Positions 1 to 13,339 of a DNA stretch of 64,000 nt are shown here, piece after piece (position 1 is the first letter of the stretch; every line of letters starts with the position of its first letter). Source of the DNA: Ricinus communis (taxonomy: Eukaryota; Streptophyta; Magnoliopsida; Malpighiales; Euphorbiaceae); the NCBI RefSeq assembly GCF_019578655.1, contig NC_063260.1, positions 31,830,888 through 31,894,887 of the forward strand, in the 5' to 3' direction. The notes below the pieces were generated by a model. That model saw nothing but the letters and a program-made list of their open reading frames with translations, was not told the origin of the DNA and ran no database searches. The position numbers and the translations under genes are program-made.

Positions 1-982
1 TTGGATTATTAATTATTGAAGATAATATGAGTATTATTACAGTAATGTTATAATAATTCTAAATATTATCAGTTTTCCACCTGAGTTGCCTGATGTTTTA
101 CTCTTAATTGTTAATCATTAATTTGATATGGTTGAACGATTTCATTATACAATGATATTATTAAATGGATGATTGTGTCTTGGGAAATGTGGCTTTCGTA
201 GAACATGCCATCCCGGTGGGTTGCATTAATGATCATGGATATAAGATTATTATGGATTTGTCTGCCCGATCGAGCATTACTCTGGGCCGAGTTCGATTGA
301 TTGCCGGAGTTAAGGTCCCCGATCGAGCAATGCTCTGGGCGCCGGCTTATTTGGAATTCAAGTGTTCAGGCTGGAGGTAAGGACCCTGATCGAGCTTGCT
401 CTCTGGGCGCCAGATCTGTTGGATTAAGAGAGCCGAAAGGCTAATAGAATTTGGGGTTTAGGGTTCTACCGAGCCACTCGTCCCGAAAAGAAAAGAAACA
501 AAGATATTTTTATTTATTTATTTATTTCATTATGGTATGATGACATCATGATTTCTGTTTATGTTCAGGGTTTGATTTATAGATTCGAATAATTAATATT
601 TTCTGTGAAGACTGCAATAGTCTCTAGATTATTTGATTTTATCTCACTCCCGAGACTGACAGTCTCAGTTGTAATTTTTTTCAGGTGATAGTTAAAGACC
701 TTCGCCATCGCACATTCGACAGTCCGACTTCTTCTTCTTCGGACTTTTGTAATTATCTTGTACTTCTATACTTGTCATTTTTACTCTAGAGTATTCGCAG
801 TAGGAAATTTTAAAATTTATATAACTATTCTGACTCCTGTTGGTGGTATGATGATTTATTATGCAAGACAATTATGACTACTTTATATTTGATTAATTGT
901 ATATATGGATTTGCGGGTTGGTAAAGAACTACTACGGGTTTCGGTGGCTTTTGCCTCACCCGGTCAAAATGGGTCGTGACAA
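1..982 (+). repeat. Remnant LTR, probably Ty3/gypsy type (copy 1, cut by window edge)
   Basis: No gene is seen here. The segment shares a series of ordered motifs with 13340-14700 in the same orientation: an 'agaacatg' stretch, two or three 'gatcgagc...ctctgggcgcca'-type blocks, the 'agagccgaaag' block followed by a 'ggggttagggttct' block, and 'gactgacagtctca'. It ends near 'gggtcgtgaca', an ending common in plant Ty3/gypsy LTRs. No primer-binding site or gag-pol coding follows, so it looks like a solo LTR or a fragment. The left end lies outside the window. The class assignment is inferred from general resemblance. Confidence 0.55.
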
Positions 983-1383
983 TATATTTTTATTTTTATT
1001 TATTATATAAATAAAAGGATATTCCTTAAACAAAAAGAAGAAAATGCGGGACCCTTCTTGGGTGTGTTTGGTGCACCTCAGATCAGCAGCCTAATCATAC
1101 CAAATAAATATTCCAACGAATAAATTTCAAATTTTTGTAATTCAAGTGACAAGAAGACGTTTTCAATAAAAACGAAAAAGAAAAATGAGGGGGACTTGCA
1201 GATGTCAAATGTGAAATACTCTTCAAATTCAAATTCTTTTTTTGGCTCCAATTTGATCTCATCGGATAATTTCTTTATTTATTATTAGTGAGCGTTGGTT
1301 TTGGGAAAAAGAGAAGAGGAGTGAGTGTGGGGGGGTATCACTTGCGTGAAGTAATCGAAAGAGAAAATAGTATAGGGTTTGAG
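983..1383 (+). promoter_or_regulatory. Upstream region and likely 5' UTR of the EHD1-like gene
   Basis: About 400 bases between the LTR end and the EHD1-like ATG. It is AT-rich, with A-tracts around 1140-1190. I see no clear TATA box or conserved element. The transposon remnant ends only about 400 bp before the start codon, so it borders the promoter directly. Confidence 0.3.
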
Positions 1384-4300
1384 ATGGAGATCGGAAAAGG
1401 ATGGATGGGATCGTGCTCAAAAGAGGACCAACACTTGTACAAGGACTGGTTCAATTCAGCCGATTCAGGTTTTTTCTTTTCTTTTCTTTTCTTTTTCAGA
1501 AGGACCTGACTGAATTTATTATGGAGATGAAATTTCATTCGTTTTAATTCGGTGTTAGATGGAGATGGGCGCATCTCTGGAACTGATGCTACTAATTTCT
1601 TCGCTTTCTCTAACCTTTCTCGTCATGACCTTAAACAGGTTACTACCCAATCAATTTCATTTTCAGGCTTTTCTACTACTAAACCTCTTTTTTCTTGCTT
1701 TTCTCACTTTTTCAACAAAAAAGGTTTCACTTATTTTATTTTCCCAAGGTTTGGGCACTTGCAGACTCTAAACGTCAAGGCTTTTTAGGTTTCACAGAGT
1801 TTATTGCTGCTTTGCAGGTTCTTCTTTATGTATTTATTTATTCGTTCGTGTTGTAATGGCCGAATCCCCTATCCCATCTCACTTGTTTCTTAATTGGTTA
1901 TTTTGCAGCTCATTTCTCTAGCACAAGCAGGGCATGAGATTACCTCAGATCTCCTTAAATCGACTTGTATGTTGTAAATATATAAATAAATAAATAATAA
2001 AGTGCCATTATTTCTTATCAATTTCGAAAGAATACCTTAATTACGCTTCAGTGTTACAAAATCAATGTGCACAACAAGCCAGCACCAATTAATTAAACAT
2101 GAACCAAATGTCTTAACATTTTCACAAAGCAATAAATCCTAGCCTCACTCTATTTTTTGCGACTGTCTCAAATGTAAACACGATGTTTCAGCAAGTCATT
2201 TTCTTTTTAATCATTCTACTTTTGATATGGATTGAAACTTTTTACGTGATCACCACTACAAGCTGAGTTTGGCGTTTTATAATGCTCTATTATCACAGAA
2301 TACACAATTATCATCTTGCTGCATTTACTTCTTTTACAGCTTCCATGGGGAATATTAAACCTCCAGTCATGGAAGGCATTGATGCCTTGTTAACTGTAAG
2401 TTGTTTGCTGTTATTTACTTTTTATGGTTTGGTTAACCAACTAATTTTTATTTCAACTCTCTTATATAGCAAAAGGAGGGTTCAACAACAAATAGCGAAC
2501 CCGGAATCAACGGTCAGATACTTACCATTTTCGTTTATATGATGCTTTCTTTTGTTGATTGTTCATTAAGTTAGTTCATTGATAATGAATGATGTAGGAT
2601 TTTCCCAATTGCAATCATCAACAACAGCTCAACGGTATAATTCAAAATCATCAAGAAAGGTGAGGTATATGTTGCAATCTGTCATCAAGAAATGCAATTA
2701 ATTCTGTATTTGAGTTGCTTTTCTTCTCCTCCTTCTCTTGTTTCTATGTTTTCTTTTTAACATATTGGCAGCCTTTTCTTCTTCTTTTCTTTTTTCTAAA
2801 ATTTTCTTCTTCCTCATTTTCCCCAAATATGGCATTTATTTTTGGTTGGATAGGCCTTGAATATAAATTCTTATGTTAGGTTCTCAGATTCAAATGGGTG
2901 CTGTGTTTCCTTATCACCATGTTTCTCTTTAGCTGATCATTGCATGCCTTTTGTTGCTTTTTGGATTGAGTTTGCTGTTTGTGCAAAATTTTTGCATATG
3001 TTACTGGCGTATAACATCAATTAAGAATTAGAAGTATGCTAGATTAACTTGTTCCTACCTGTCTTTTGGAAATGTCTGTTTTTTTTAATTCCTTCCCTTA
3101 TTTTATTTTCCATTTCTTGTTCAGATGCCACTAATTGCTGTTACATCCATCATTGATGGCTTGAAGAGATTGTATATTGAAAAGCTAAAGCCTTTGGAAG
3201 TTACATACCGTTTTAATGATTTTATGTCTCCCTTGTTGGTAAGTGCATTTAGAATCTTTCATTGGCATGGAAAATTTAAAATAATCATGTTAAGACAGTA
3301 ACACTTGCTAGAAGGCAATAAACTAAAAGTGTCAAAAGCTTTAATCAACCTTCTATTGTTTGATTTTTCAGACAAACAGTGAGTTTGATGCCAAGCCTAT
3401 GGTTATGCTTTTGGGTCAGTATTCCACTGGCAAAACAACATTTATAAAGCATATACTTCGATGTAACTACCCAGGTTAGTTTACTACTTCTGTTTCTCTT
3501 ACATATTCACCTTCATAGTCGGCTATTATTATCTTGCTTGTTAATCTTTTTCTGATCCCTATGCAGGAGCTCATATTGGACCAGAGCCTACAACTGATAG
3601 ATTTGTTGTTGTAATGGTATGAATTGTCTTCCATATGATTAGCCATGCATATGAAGCAATCACTTTTAAAACATTCAAATAATGGTAAAATCTTTATCTA
3701 ATGATAGGAACTCTAGTAAAATAATTATTACAAGATTGTGACTTGAATTTTCTGTTATGGTTTGAATTGCTGAAAAGCCTTGTAACGTGATGTCATCCTT
3801 TTAATTTCCATTATGGATGCTAATTATGAAAGTTTTGGTTTGTCATTCTGTTTTTGGTATCAGTCTGGATCTGACGAAAGGAGTATACCTGGGAATACCG
3901 TTGCTGTTCAAGCAGATATGCCGTTTAGTGGCCTGACAACTTTTGGAGGGGCATTCTTATCAAAGTTTGAATGTGCACAAATGCCACATCCAGTGTGTTA
4001 TATTTCACATTTGCCTTATTAGAGTTACCTATCTACTTTTAGATTTGTCACTGTTATTATTGTCATATGCACTTGCAGTTGCTAGATGAAATCACAATTG
4101 TGGACACCCCTGGGGTTCTGTCTGGAGAAAAGCAACGAACACAAAGGAGTTATGATTTTACTGGTGTTATATCATGGTTTGCAGCAAAATGTGATCTCAT
4201 TCTTCTTTTGTTTGATCCACATAAGCTTGATATAAGCGATGAGTTTAAGAGAGTAATTGCATCTTTGCGTGGCAATGACGATAAGATACGTGTTGTTTTA

Positions 4301-5604
4301 AATAAAGCAGACCAAGTTGATACACAGCAGGTTAGAATCTGCATTTCATTGCTAAGTTTATTTTGCAAATTGCATTTGGTCCATACAACCTGCTTACTTT
4401 CAGATTTCATTTTACAGTTGATGAGAGTTTATGGGGCATTAATGTGGTCACTTGGAAAAGTTTTGAACACTCCAGAAGTTGCACGTGTTTATATCGGGTA
4501 TGTTCTTAATCTTTTATGTGTGAATTGATTGGCAAGCTAGACTTTTCTTGTTTTAGAGAGTTGCCATCTTATTAAAGTTTTAAAAGTCCATATTATATCT
4601 ACCATATAGGTGCAAGTTGGGTCCTAAAGGTTTTATAGACATTCTTCGTCAGCAGATATTCAGTTTTTTTGTCTTGTGGTTTTTATCAATTGTGAGTGGT
4701 CCGAAATACATTCCTTATGATTAAAAATTTGCTATACTACACAATTTGAGGGTAGGGTTTCTTATTTAATTGTTTTTGTTTTTTATGTAGTTAATTGGGT
4801 ATATAGCATATTTGAATTTTTAATATGTCCTGTCATTTGTTGGCTATGCAGTTCATTCAATGATAAGCCTATTGATGAAGAAAATGTGAACCCAATGTTT
4901 CGTGAACTTTTTGAAAAAGAACAGGATGATCTTCTGATGGACTTGGTTGATATTCCTAAGAAGGCCTGTGATCGTCGGGTACACTCCGTTGTCCTTTACA
5001 TGATTTTAATGTTTTTTTTCTAAAGTTTCAGCATGTACAAACTTGAATAGATGCATATTTTTCTGTATCTTTGAATGTGAGTGACTTAATGTAACAGAAT
5101 AGTTTTAGGAGAAAAAAAAAAAAGAAAAAAAGTAGGCGATGATTGTTTTAAAAATTTTGTTGTTATTGTAGATCAATGAATTTGTGAAGCGTGCTAGAGC
5201 GGCTAAGATCCATGCTTACATAATTAGCCATCTTAGGAAAGAGATGCCTACCATAGTGGGGAAAGCTAAGACTCAACAACGGCTCATTGATAATCTGGAA
5301 GATGAATTTGGAAAGGTACGAGTGTATGTTTGTTTACGTCTGCATTATGTGCTGGTGGTGTGGAGTCATATTGATGAATAGTGTTACGGATTTACTGATG
5401 GCTGATACTGTGAGGCAGGTGCAAAGAGAGTATCATTTACCAGCAGGAGATTTTCCAAATGTGGAGCATTTCAAGGAAGTGCTGAATGGATATAGCATAG
5501 ACAAGTTTGAGAAACTGAAGCCTAAGATGATACAAGCGGTTGATGACATGCTGGGGTATGAAATTCCACAACTGTTGAACAATTTTAGGAATCCTTATGC
5601 ATAA
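1384..5604 (+). CDS. EHD1: EH-domain-containing dynamin-like ATPase (EHD1-like)
   Basis: Membrane-remodelling ATPase of endocytosis and endosomal recycling. Sixteen exons join in frame: 1384-1468, 1559-1638, 1749-1817, 1909-1966, 2340-2395, 2470-2512, 2598-2659, 3125-3238, 3372-3474, 3567-3616, 3864-3992, 4079-4330, 4418-4497, 4852-4978, 5172-5315, 5419-5604. They give 545 residues, the length I recall for Arabidopsis EHD1. As in plant EHDs the EH/EF-hand domain is N-terminal, with a calcium loop near residues 27-38 (Asp27, Asp29, Asp31). The G domain has the P-loop GQYSTGKT (204-211), DTPG (292-295) and NKAD (358-361). The C-terminal helical part carries KRARAAKIHAYIISHLRKEM. The ATG at 1384 matches the family N-terminus (MEIGKG...GSCSKE). 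All junctions are GT-AG. The fast-diverging linker (exons 6-7, Ser/Thr/Gln-rich) between EH and G domains is the least certain part. Confidence 0.95.
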
Positions 5605-6569
5605 GTGGATGGTGTCCTTTACTTTCTGAATATGGACGGGTGCTGATTGAGTTGGGCATGTAGAGATATGTGTAATTGAGGGCATGATGACGAATTTTGA
5701 GAGAGTGATGGACTACAATGTATAATTTGTTTCATTTGGTGGAATCAAAGTAAATTCGACAACTAATTGGGGGCAATATCAGCATAGTAATAATGGTAGA
5801 GGAGATGGTAACTAACTTAACTTGTTTGTACAAATTTCACTCCCCTCTCTCATTTGGGAAAAGCCTCTTTCTTTGCCAATTGCCAATTGCCATACCCAAA
5901 GCTCTATGTCACGCTCCGCCTCGCATCGGGGAAATCAAGCAAGCTAAGCCGCACGTAGGCAAGGTTTTGGTTAAAAAATAAAACTCACGTGACATTTGGC
6001 TGTCGTATAAAAACTTGATTATTCTGTGAATGCCATGCCATGCTCCACTTATTCTCGGAAGGTCTAGTTAGTATAATATATTATATTTTATATTTTTTAG
6101 TATTTTTATTAATTATTTTAAAACTTTTAAAAAAAATTTCTAATGATAATTTTGATTTTTAAAGTAAGAAATCAATTTGAAAAATTAATTATATATGTAC
6201 TTAATAATATAATAATCAAATAATTTATATATGTATATTTTTTTATATATTTTATATTTAAATATATATTTTTTAATTTATTTTATATCAGTAAACATAT
6301 AATCGATTTTTGAAATATTATTATTGAAAAATATTTTTAAATATAATTAGTAATTAAATGTTAGGAATGGATAAAAGACAAGTAGGTTGGTATGTTACAA
6401 AAATGTATATATATATATAATGCGGGCGGGGCCCAGTGTTAATGAATAAAGTAGTGGGATCATATATTGTAAATATCAAAAGAGCGTCATCCTGAACAAA
6501 GCCATCAAAAATACCCTCTCTGTTTGTCTTTGCTATCAAACCCAAACTTAGGAATCAAACCCAACAAAT
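5605..6569. other. EHD1-IBR1 intergenic region
   Basis: Holds the 3' end of the EHD1-like transcript and the promoter of the IBR1-like gene. 6060-6350 is almost pure A/T. A GGCCCA motif (6430-6435), the reverse complement of the TGGGCC site II element common in plant housekeeping promoters, lies about 135 bases before the IBR1 ATG. No coding region is supported. Confidence 0.4.
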
Positions 6570-7999
6570 ATGAACAAATTAGCAAAAAGATTTGAAGGGA
6601 AGGTCGCGCTTGTTACTGCTTCTACTCAGGGCATCGGCTTCGCTATCGCCCGCCGCTTAGCCTTGGAGGGGGCTTCCCTCGTCGTTTCTTCTCGCAAACA
6701 GGTTCCTTTTTCTTTTGGTGATTGTTTTGGGTTATGAGATCTCCTTTTTCTGATAAAATTCAAATTGGATTGAGTCGCCCTTGATTAATCAAGTTGGAAT
6801 TTATTGTTTTTCAATTAAAAGAAAATGAACAACTCGTGCTCTAGTTGCGCCCAATGGTACGTTTTTCTTTCTTTCTGTCTGTTAACTGCTAGTAATTATT
6901 TTGATGTAGAAAAATGTAGACGAGGCTGTTGAGAAACTTCAAGCTGAAGGTATTCAAGTATTGGGTGTGGTTTGCCATGTCTCCAATGCACAACATAGGA
7001 AGCATCTCATTCACAAGACTGTTGAGGTTACAAACATCTCTTTTCTTTCTTTCTTTCTTTACTGTTTCTGGAGTTGGAGACTAAAGATTATGGTGTCTTT
7101 TAGAGATATGGCAAAATAGATGTGATCGTATCCAACGCTGCTGCCAACCCTTCTACTGAAGCCATTTTGAAGACCCAAGAATCTGTCCTTGACAAGCTCT
7201 GGGAAATTAATGTTAAAGCCTCTATCCTTCTTTTGCAGGTTAGGTTATTTTCTTGTTTTTCTCCCTCTACTATAATAATCACATAACTACCGCAGGATGC
7301 TCAGTTGCTTTTACTTTGATTATCTTTCGCACTCTTACTTTAATTACTTGCCTTGCCCTGCATTTCACATTTTTCCCTTTAAATTAAATTAAATACACAT
7401 GCGGATGGGGCCCTTCTTTTCCTCTTTCCCAGGATGCAGCTCCGTATTTGCAAAAGGGCTCTTCAGTTATTCTGGTTTCTTCGATTAGTGGCTACAGTCC
7501 TCCTGCTTCCATGGCTATGTATGGCGTGACAAAGACGGCACTTCTAGGCCTGACTAAGGTGCCTATTCTTGTTATATCTTGCTTTACACGGCCGCAATCT
7601 TTATCTAGTATCCATACCGATGAATGATGTCATCTTATCTCATTTTTTGGGTTGTTTTAGGCTCTTGCAGCTGAAATGGCTCCGGATACTCGTGTAAACT
7701 GTATAGCTCCTGGGTTTGTGCCAACACACTTTGCTGATTTTTTGACAAAAAATGAAGCAGTTGTACGTGCATAATTGTGGTCATTATTGCTTTCCATGGT
7801 ATCGTAATTAGCCCAAGCATATTACTGAATGGGTTTTCGGTTATTGCAGAGGAAGTCCATCGAGGAGAAAACCTTTCTTAACAGACTTGGTACCACACAA
7901 GACATGGCCGCTGCAGCTGCCTTTCTGGCATCTGATGAAGCTTCCTATATCACCGGGGAAACCTTAGTAGTTGCTGGAGGGATGACCTCTAGACTTTAG
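6570..7999 (+). CDS. IBR1: Peroxisomal short-chain dehydrogenase/reductase, IBR1-like (SDRa)
   Basis: Arabidopsis IBR1 acts in peroxisomal beta-oxidation-like conversion of indole-3-butyric acid to IAA. Six exons (6570-6701, 6910-7026, 7104-7238, 7433-7558, 7661-7762, 7850-7999) give 253 residues in frame. The N-terminal nucleotide-binding loop reads TASTQGIG (residues 16-23) instead of the usual TGxxxGxG, and the later NNAG motif reads NAAA; as I recall both deviations are also in IBR1. The catalytic set is Ser145, Tyr158 and Lys162 (YGVTK). The C-terminus is Ser-Arg-Leu, a canonical PTS1 peroxisomal targeting signal. DHRS4-type reductases are the nearest alternative, but the sequence around [13 protein letters not shown] and the SRL end favour IBR1. 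Start chosen because it is the first ATG and gives the standard SDR N-terminus. Confidence 0.95.
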
Positions 8000-8134
8000 T
8001 TCCCCCATCACTTTCAATTCCTTTCCTCTGCAGTATGAAATAATTATTACTTTGAATCTTTGATGAGGCCTACGTTATTGAATTACACTTTTCTTTTTCG
8101 TGGATCGCCTTAGTTTTCATGCCCTAAGCTAATG

Positions 8135-8140
8135 AATAAA
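8135..8140 (+). terminator. Candidate poly(A) signal of the IBR1-like gene
   Basis: AATAAA lies about 136 bases after the stop codon, with T-rich sequence downstream, a typical plant 3' end arrangement. No transcript evidence is available. Confidence 0.4.
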
Positions 8141-8893
8141 AATATATTTTCTTGCCCTCATAATAACATTTTATTTTTTATCTTTTTCATTTTCATTTTC
8201 TTAACAAATTTGCCTCAAGCATACGACCAAAGAAAAGAATAATAATATAAATAAAATCTTAGCTAAGAAATCACTGAAAGTAGAAGAGCAAACTGCATTC
8301 TGGTTACCAGTTCAAAACAGTAACAAACACATGCCTAGAGAACGGTGGTAGAGAGACAGACATGGATGTTTTACCTTGACAAGGAATGGATATCTAGTAG
8401 GAACTTGGCATTATTATCCTCCATAAGTTTTAACAGAAACCTAAATACATAGACAAAATATTACTTGCCATAATAAAATCGAGTTCATTCAAAGTAAGCA
8501 AAGCAACCATTTCCTCCAGAACCCCCTCTGGGCAACTCTCCTAACTTATATATATACACATTTCAGCCAAAATCAAAATGCTTACCACCACCATCACCAT
8601 GATACAACACTCTACTTTACAGCTTCTTTGCGCAGCTACCTCTATATTCTTTTTTATCTAGTGAATACCTGTCACAATCTCCAAAGCATGTTATCCCATG
8701 TCACTAGATTATACTAATGCATGATCTTCAGTCCCTGTCGCTCTGAACTCTTTATGGCATTTTATATGCACTTCTAATACCTGGAAACAAAGAGAATGAG
8801 GCTTCCGGTGCCTGATGATTCCATTGCTCGGCACCCTTCCCAGTATTTCCTTGTGAAATCAAGTTCAAGAGAGAACACAAGATTATGGGATGT
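8141..8893. other. Convergent 3' region between IBR1-like and At1g16860-like genes
   Basis: The flanking genes point towards each other. The stretch should contain both 3' UTRs. I see no ORF with family resemblance and no repeat of note. Confidence 0.4.
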
Positions 8894-11800
8894 CTACACA
8901 GGAACTACATCGGCATCTTGAGTATCATCACATGTCAAAACAAGACCTTCAACATAAGTTGGCAGGAGGCATTGGAACCATTGACAACCTGTTGAGACAG
9001 GCTCTGGCGGTGGAACTATCATCAGCACATTATCATGGCGTCGCACAACACCCATGACACTTACAGTGCTCCCTTCTTTGATATACCTGAGAAGCAAAAG
9101 AATCTTTTAGAAGCATTTAACTGAGGAATCTAAACAGAATGTCACAGAATCAATCAGTTTGCAGGTGACTAGAATTTCAAGGCACTATAGAACCCCAAAA
9201 AGAAAAAGAATGCCGAATGGCATACCCTTCTTTGAGACGCATAATCCGGTCATCACTGGATAGGCTGCGATCAGCTAGCCAGCGTAAGAAGCTTGGAGAT
9301 AAATCTCTATTCTCATTCTTTACATCCACTACTGTAGATGGTTTCACGAATGGAGCAACCTTAGCCCCATAGCCTGCCTTCACCAATGCTCTTAGTCCAG
9401 ATTGGAAATCTGATATGTAAAAATCAGCCACATATTTCTGTTCACCAGAATTAATGCATCATTATATGCCCAATAATAGGTTCTTTGTCCCAAAGAATAA
9501 GAACCCAGATGCAACAGAGTACCATCATTCTCAGAGCAAATAAAAAACAATTAAATATCTAGACAACCAAAGTAACAAACCTAGTTAGTGGGAGTCATTT
9601 GTTTTGTGCTATTTTATTCTAGGACTTGCAAACCAGGAAGATATTATAAAATACACATCTCCTTGTTCCAAAAATAGTTGTCCACTGCTTAAATTATTGC
9701 CGAACAATGTGTAAAATTTCATGTGAATTGTCAAATGAGATGTAGGGGCTCCTATTGCCTATTAGCTTTAGATCATGCAAGTGTTAAAGCTTTGAGCTCC
9801 GTAAAAGGTAGATGGCTAGTTAGTGTGCCTTAGATTTCTTTTTAACATGTCCCGCAACATTGTCAGTAGCTCTAATGTCCATACTTCTCTAAAAAAAACC
9901 TTCATTTTAACCATTAGGTGCTATAATTATTGTTTGGTGAATGCTCCTCAGTATTTTAATAAACTGAACTTATCAAGTTTGGGCAGGGGAAACCCGAGTA
10001 GTCCAGCAAGTGAGAAAAAACTGAATCAGTATTCAGAGAAACTCTCAATCTCCGAATCAAAATGCAACGTAAATAATTCAATAAACTGACCTCTGAATAT
10101 CTAGATCCCCATGAGAAGAAACGGTGCTTGGCATGTGCAGATTTTCCACCCCATCCCCTATATTCGTACAACTCTGTGGAAACATATACACACCTGGATA
10201 CCCTCTGGTAAGATGTTTCCAAGGGTATACTGCCACAAGTGACAACCTGCACAAAATGACATACTATACATTATTTCTTATTGAATAAAACAAGGGTGAT
10301 TACAAGCTAGGATGTTTGATCAGTTAAAATCAACACACATTTTGCACTGTGTTTTCAAACTTGAGATAATCCAGTTCTATTAATAATTGCCACCTCAGCT
10401 GTAAAAGCACATTTGAGTAACATATCTTATCACAAGCGAAGTTAGTATAATGACCTTGAACCAGAAAATAAGTTTTAAGATGCATCAAAGGGAGAATACC
10501 ACCTAGGACATTAAATAGAATGCCATAAATTTATAGTGCGCTTCTTACTGACAATAGCATTTCAAAGTTTTCCACCAACAAATGCTACTGAGAGTGGCTT
10601 CATTTTAGAAGAAATTTAAATGTATATATCTCTACCTCTAAACCAAAGCAGAGAATAGAGTAGATATAGTTTCTAACATTTCCCAACTTTGTGACCCTTT
10701 TGCCCAATTACAGTCTCTCCTTTTATATAGGTCGGGGCTAAGGGGAATAAAGTAGACGATTGGGCAGCTTCTGCATATTTGTATAAATCTTTGCCTCCCC
10801 CCTTTTATGCAATATAGGTTTCAATAGTTGGAAGGAAAAAAAAAAAGCAGAGAAACCAATAAAAACCTCAAATAATTTGATGTAGTGACATCATTGATGG
10901 TTGACATGTTGTGAATGGAAGTACCTATGGAAAGATCTTGCTTCGATAAGAGTACAGGTTATAACAAAAAGCCAAAATAATAAACCATAATATAAAGAAA
11001 GAAGTGAGTGTAGCCATAACCATTATAATAATAATAGAAGGAAATGAGGTCTGAAGTCAAGGTAAAGATTCAGAGAGCTCTGCTAAAGGAAAATTCTTAT
11101 CCAAAAAAAATAAAATAAGGCAAGCTGTAATCATTCCCTGAGTAGATTTGACGTCATATTATAGAATTGTATTCTTTAACCCCCACAAGAGGAAAAAGGA
11201 AAAAAAGAAAAAAGAAAAAAGAAAAGGAGGAACCCTCTAGAATCTAAGTAGCAAATGCGACCAAGAAGACATTGTGTGTGACAGCTTTGCTCCAACTCTC
11301 ATGTGAATCAGAATTTCCGATGAGCTTCTCTACGGTTGCAGACGTAGAAAGATGGGAATTTTAGTTGTTAAGAATTATTAACCTAGTGATAGTGAAAGAA
11401 TGAGAAAATGGGTCAAACGACTTATCGAAGCTAAATTCCATAAATCTCGGGGTGTACAAGAAATTGTTTTATTTATTTTGTTGTCTTTCTACTAATAAGC
11501 AATTTATAAAAGCATCAATCATGACCCGTCCCATTCCGTATCTAAGACTAATAAAGTGTTAAATAAAAAGTATGTAGAGAAAATGAGACCATGGAAGGAA
11601 GGAATTGCCAAAAATAGCAAAATAATAATCAGGAAATGAAAATTACCCCAGTGACCTTGACGTACTGACCATCAATAGCACCTCTAAGCTCAGTATCGGG
11701 ATACCTCCTAACAAACCCTAACAGCCCCCTCCTTCCCCATACGCAATTCCAAACAAGTCCCACAACTACCGGCACCAAAATCGCCCCCACCGCGACCAAG

Positions 11801-12378
11801 ATGATCGCTTTCTTAACAGCTACCATGAGGAAGGCCCCCACGAGCAAACCCATAGCTATCACCACCAGCACTACCCAGAACACTGGCCTCGAAACCCTGA
11901 AACCGACCTTGACATCCTCCGTAAAGCTGGTGACTGCGGAGCCATAGAGAGCCTTACTAGAGGCGGATCCAACCCCGGAAGCGGTATGGTCGAGCTGACC
12001 GGATCTCCGGTGGGCAGGAGGGAGCGGACCAGAACCCAAAGGGCCGGAAGTGATGAGACCGGTGGGCTGGAGAGGCATGGGGCCCGAAGATTTCTTGAAA
12101 GGACCGGAATTGGGGCCGGATCGAACGGATCCGCTGTTGTGCTGGGAAGAGGAAGAAGGGCGGGAGGGCTGCTTCGGTATAGGAGGAGGGGAGGGCTGAT
12201 CGAGAAGGACAGGGATGTCAAACATTTTGCCAAGCTCCCCAGATTTTTTAATGTCACCGCCAGTGTAGGGGACGGAGCGGGAAGCCATAGTGGGGGGCTT
12301 CTCTTTGAGCTGGTGGTCTGGTCTTCCGGAGACTAGGAGGCCATTTTTGAGCTGATGGGATTGAATTCTGGTAGACAT
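8894..12378 (-). CDS. Two-TM plant membrane protein, At1g16860-like (named 'USP C19-related')
   Basis: Four exons on the minus strand, 12378-11647, 10246-10091, 9437-9226 and 9086-8894, join to 430 residues. The N-terminus (SRIQSHQL, then SGRP) and the block MASRSVPYTGGDIKKSGELGKMFD match, from memory, Arabidopsis At1g16860/At1g78880. Residues about 60-150 are a low-complexity Pro/Ser/Gly linker. Two hydrophobic segments at about 165-188 and 191-214 form a hairpin. The conserved C-terminal half includes GSIPLE, RCVYVSTELYEY, DFYISDFQSGLRALVKAGYG and a final Cys-rich DADVVPV end. The database name 'ubiquitin-specific protease C19-related' is not backed by a visible Cys/His protease signature, so I treat function as unknown. 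Introns 1 (about 1.4 kb) and 2 (about 650 b) hold no other gene. Confidence 0.9.
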
Positions 12379-13339
12379 TGGGTTTTGGTGGGTTTAGAAG
12401 GAAGGAAGGAAGGAAGGAAGAAAACAGTGGTGAGTGAGTGAGGTGAGTGAACAGAAGATGAAGAGGGTGCTGATGATGGCGTTAAAGAGAGAGAGGGAGA
12501 GGAGTGTTAAAAAGACGTATGTATCCTCGTGCGTCTGGAATTAAAAAGAGGACATTTTGTGTTAGGGACATTTGATACTGTTACTGTTACTACCGGTGTT
12601 TATAACACAGAATATAAATTATGAAAATTCACTCATTTGTTACCTAAAATTACTGATTTGAGTATTTCCTGTAAAATTGTAATCATTAGTGACTGAGTTG
12701 AAAGAAAAGAATGATTAGTAAAATTAAAGATAATGGAGGGCAATGTCGGAATTTCAAATATCGAAATCGGGTCGGTGGTGTGAGAGATGCGCCTTTCCTT
12801 TTACAAGGACCAATATATCCTTATCCCATCCTTCTTTTATTCTTTTGCATTTTGCTCTTCTTAGTACTTAAATATAATCTCTTTGCACCATCTCATCAGA
12901 TGCAGCGGTGGATTATGAGCTTCTAGCAACAACGACTGTTGGTATCTTGGCTTTCCAACTGACACAAGAATCACCCAAATCACAATACCCTCTTCATGAT
13001 TTTCTACGTTTTTTGCACAAGTTGCTTTTAACTCAGTTTCACAACCTAAACACATACAAATTTCCTACATTTATCAATTAACTTGACATAAAACTTGGAC
13101 AATATATGATATACCTGGCCTTGTTTTCATTAAATTCAATACCCTGACTCCTCCCAATGCACTAGTTTATCACCTACTTCAACATAAATAGAACTAGGTT
13201 TGACCAAATTTTATTTACTTTTCTTTTAACTACTTCAATTCTCCAACATCCTCAATTAGTAGCATCATTTTAAAATTATTGTAAATTTAAGCTGTGATTA
13301 ATTGAATTAAATGTGTGGAATATTATATAATTATATTGG
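12379..13339. other. Upstream region of the At1g16860-like gene
   Basis: Just upstream of the ATG is a short GGAA/AAGG microsatellite (about 12400-12420) and purine-rich sequence to about 12500, probably 5' UTR. The rest is AT-rich; short open frames here show no family resemblance. Confidence 0.35.

Noticed and set aside
11871..12336. Long open frames on both strands overlapping exon 1 of the At1g16860-like gene
   Set aside because: They are alternative-frame shadows of a GC-richer exon that translates to a recognised family in another frame.
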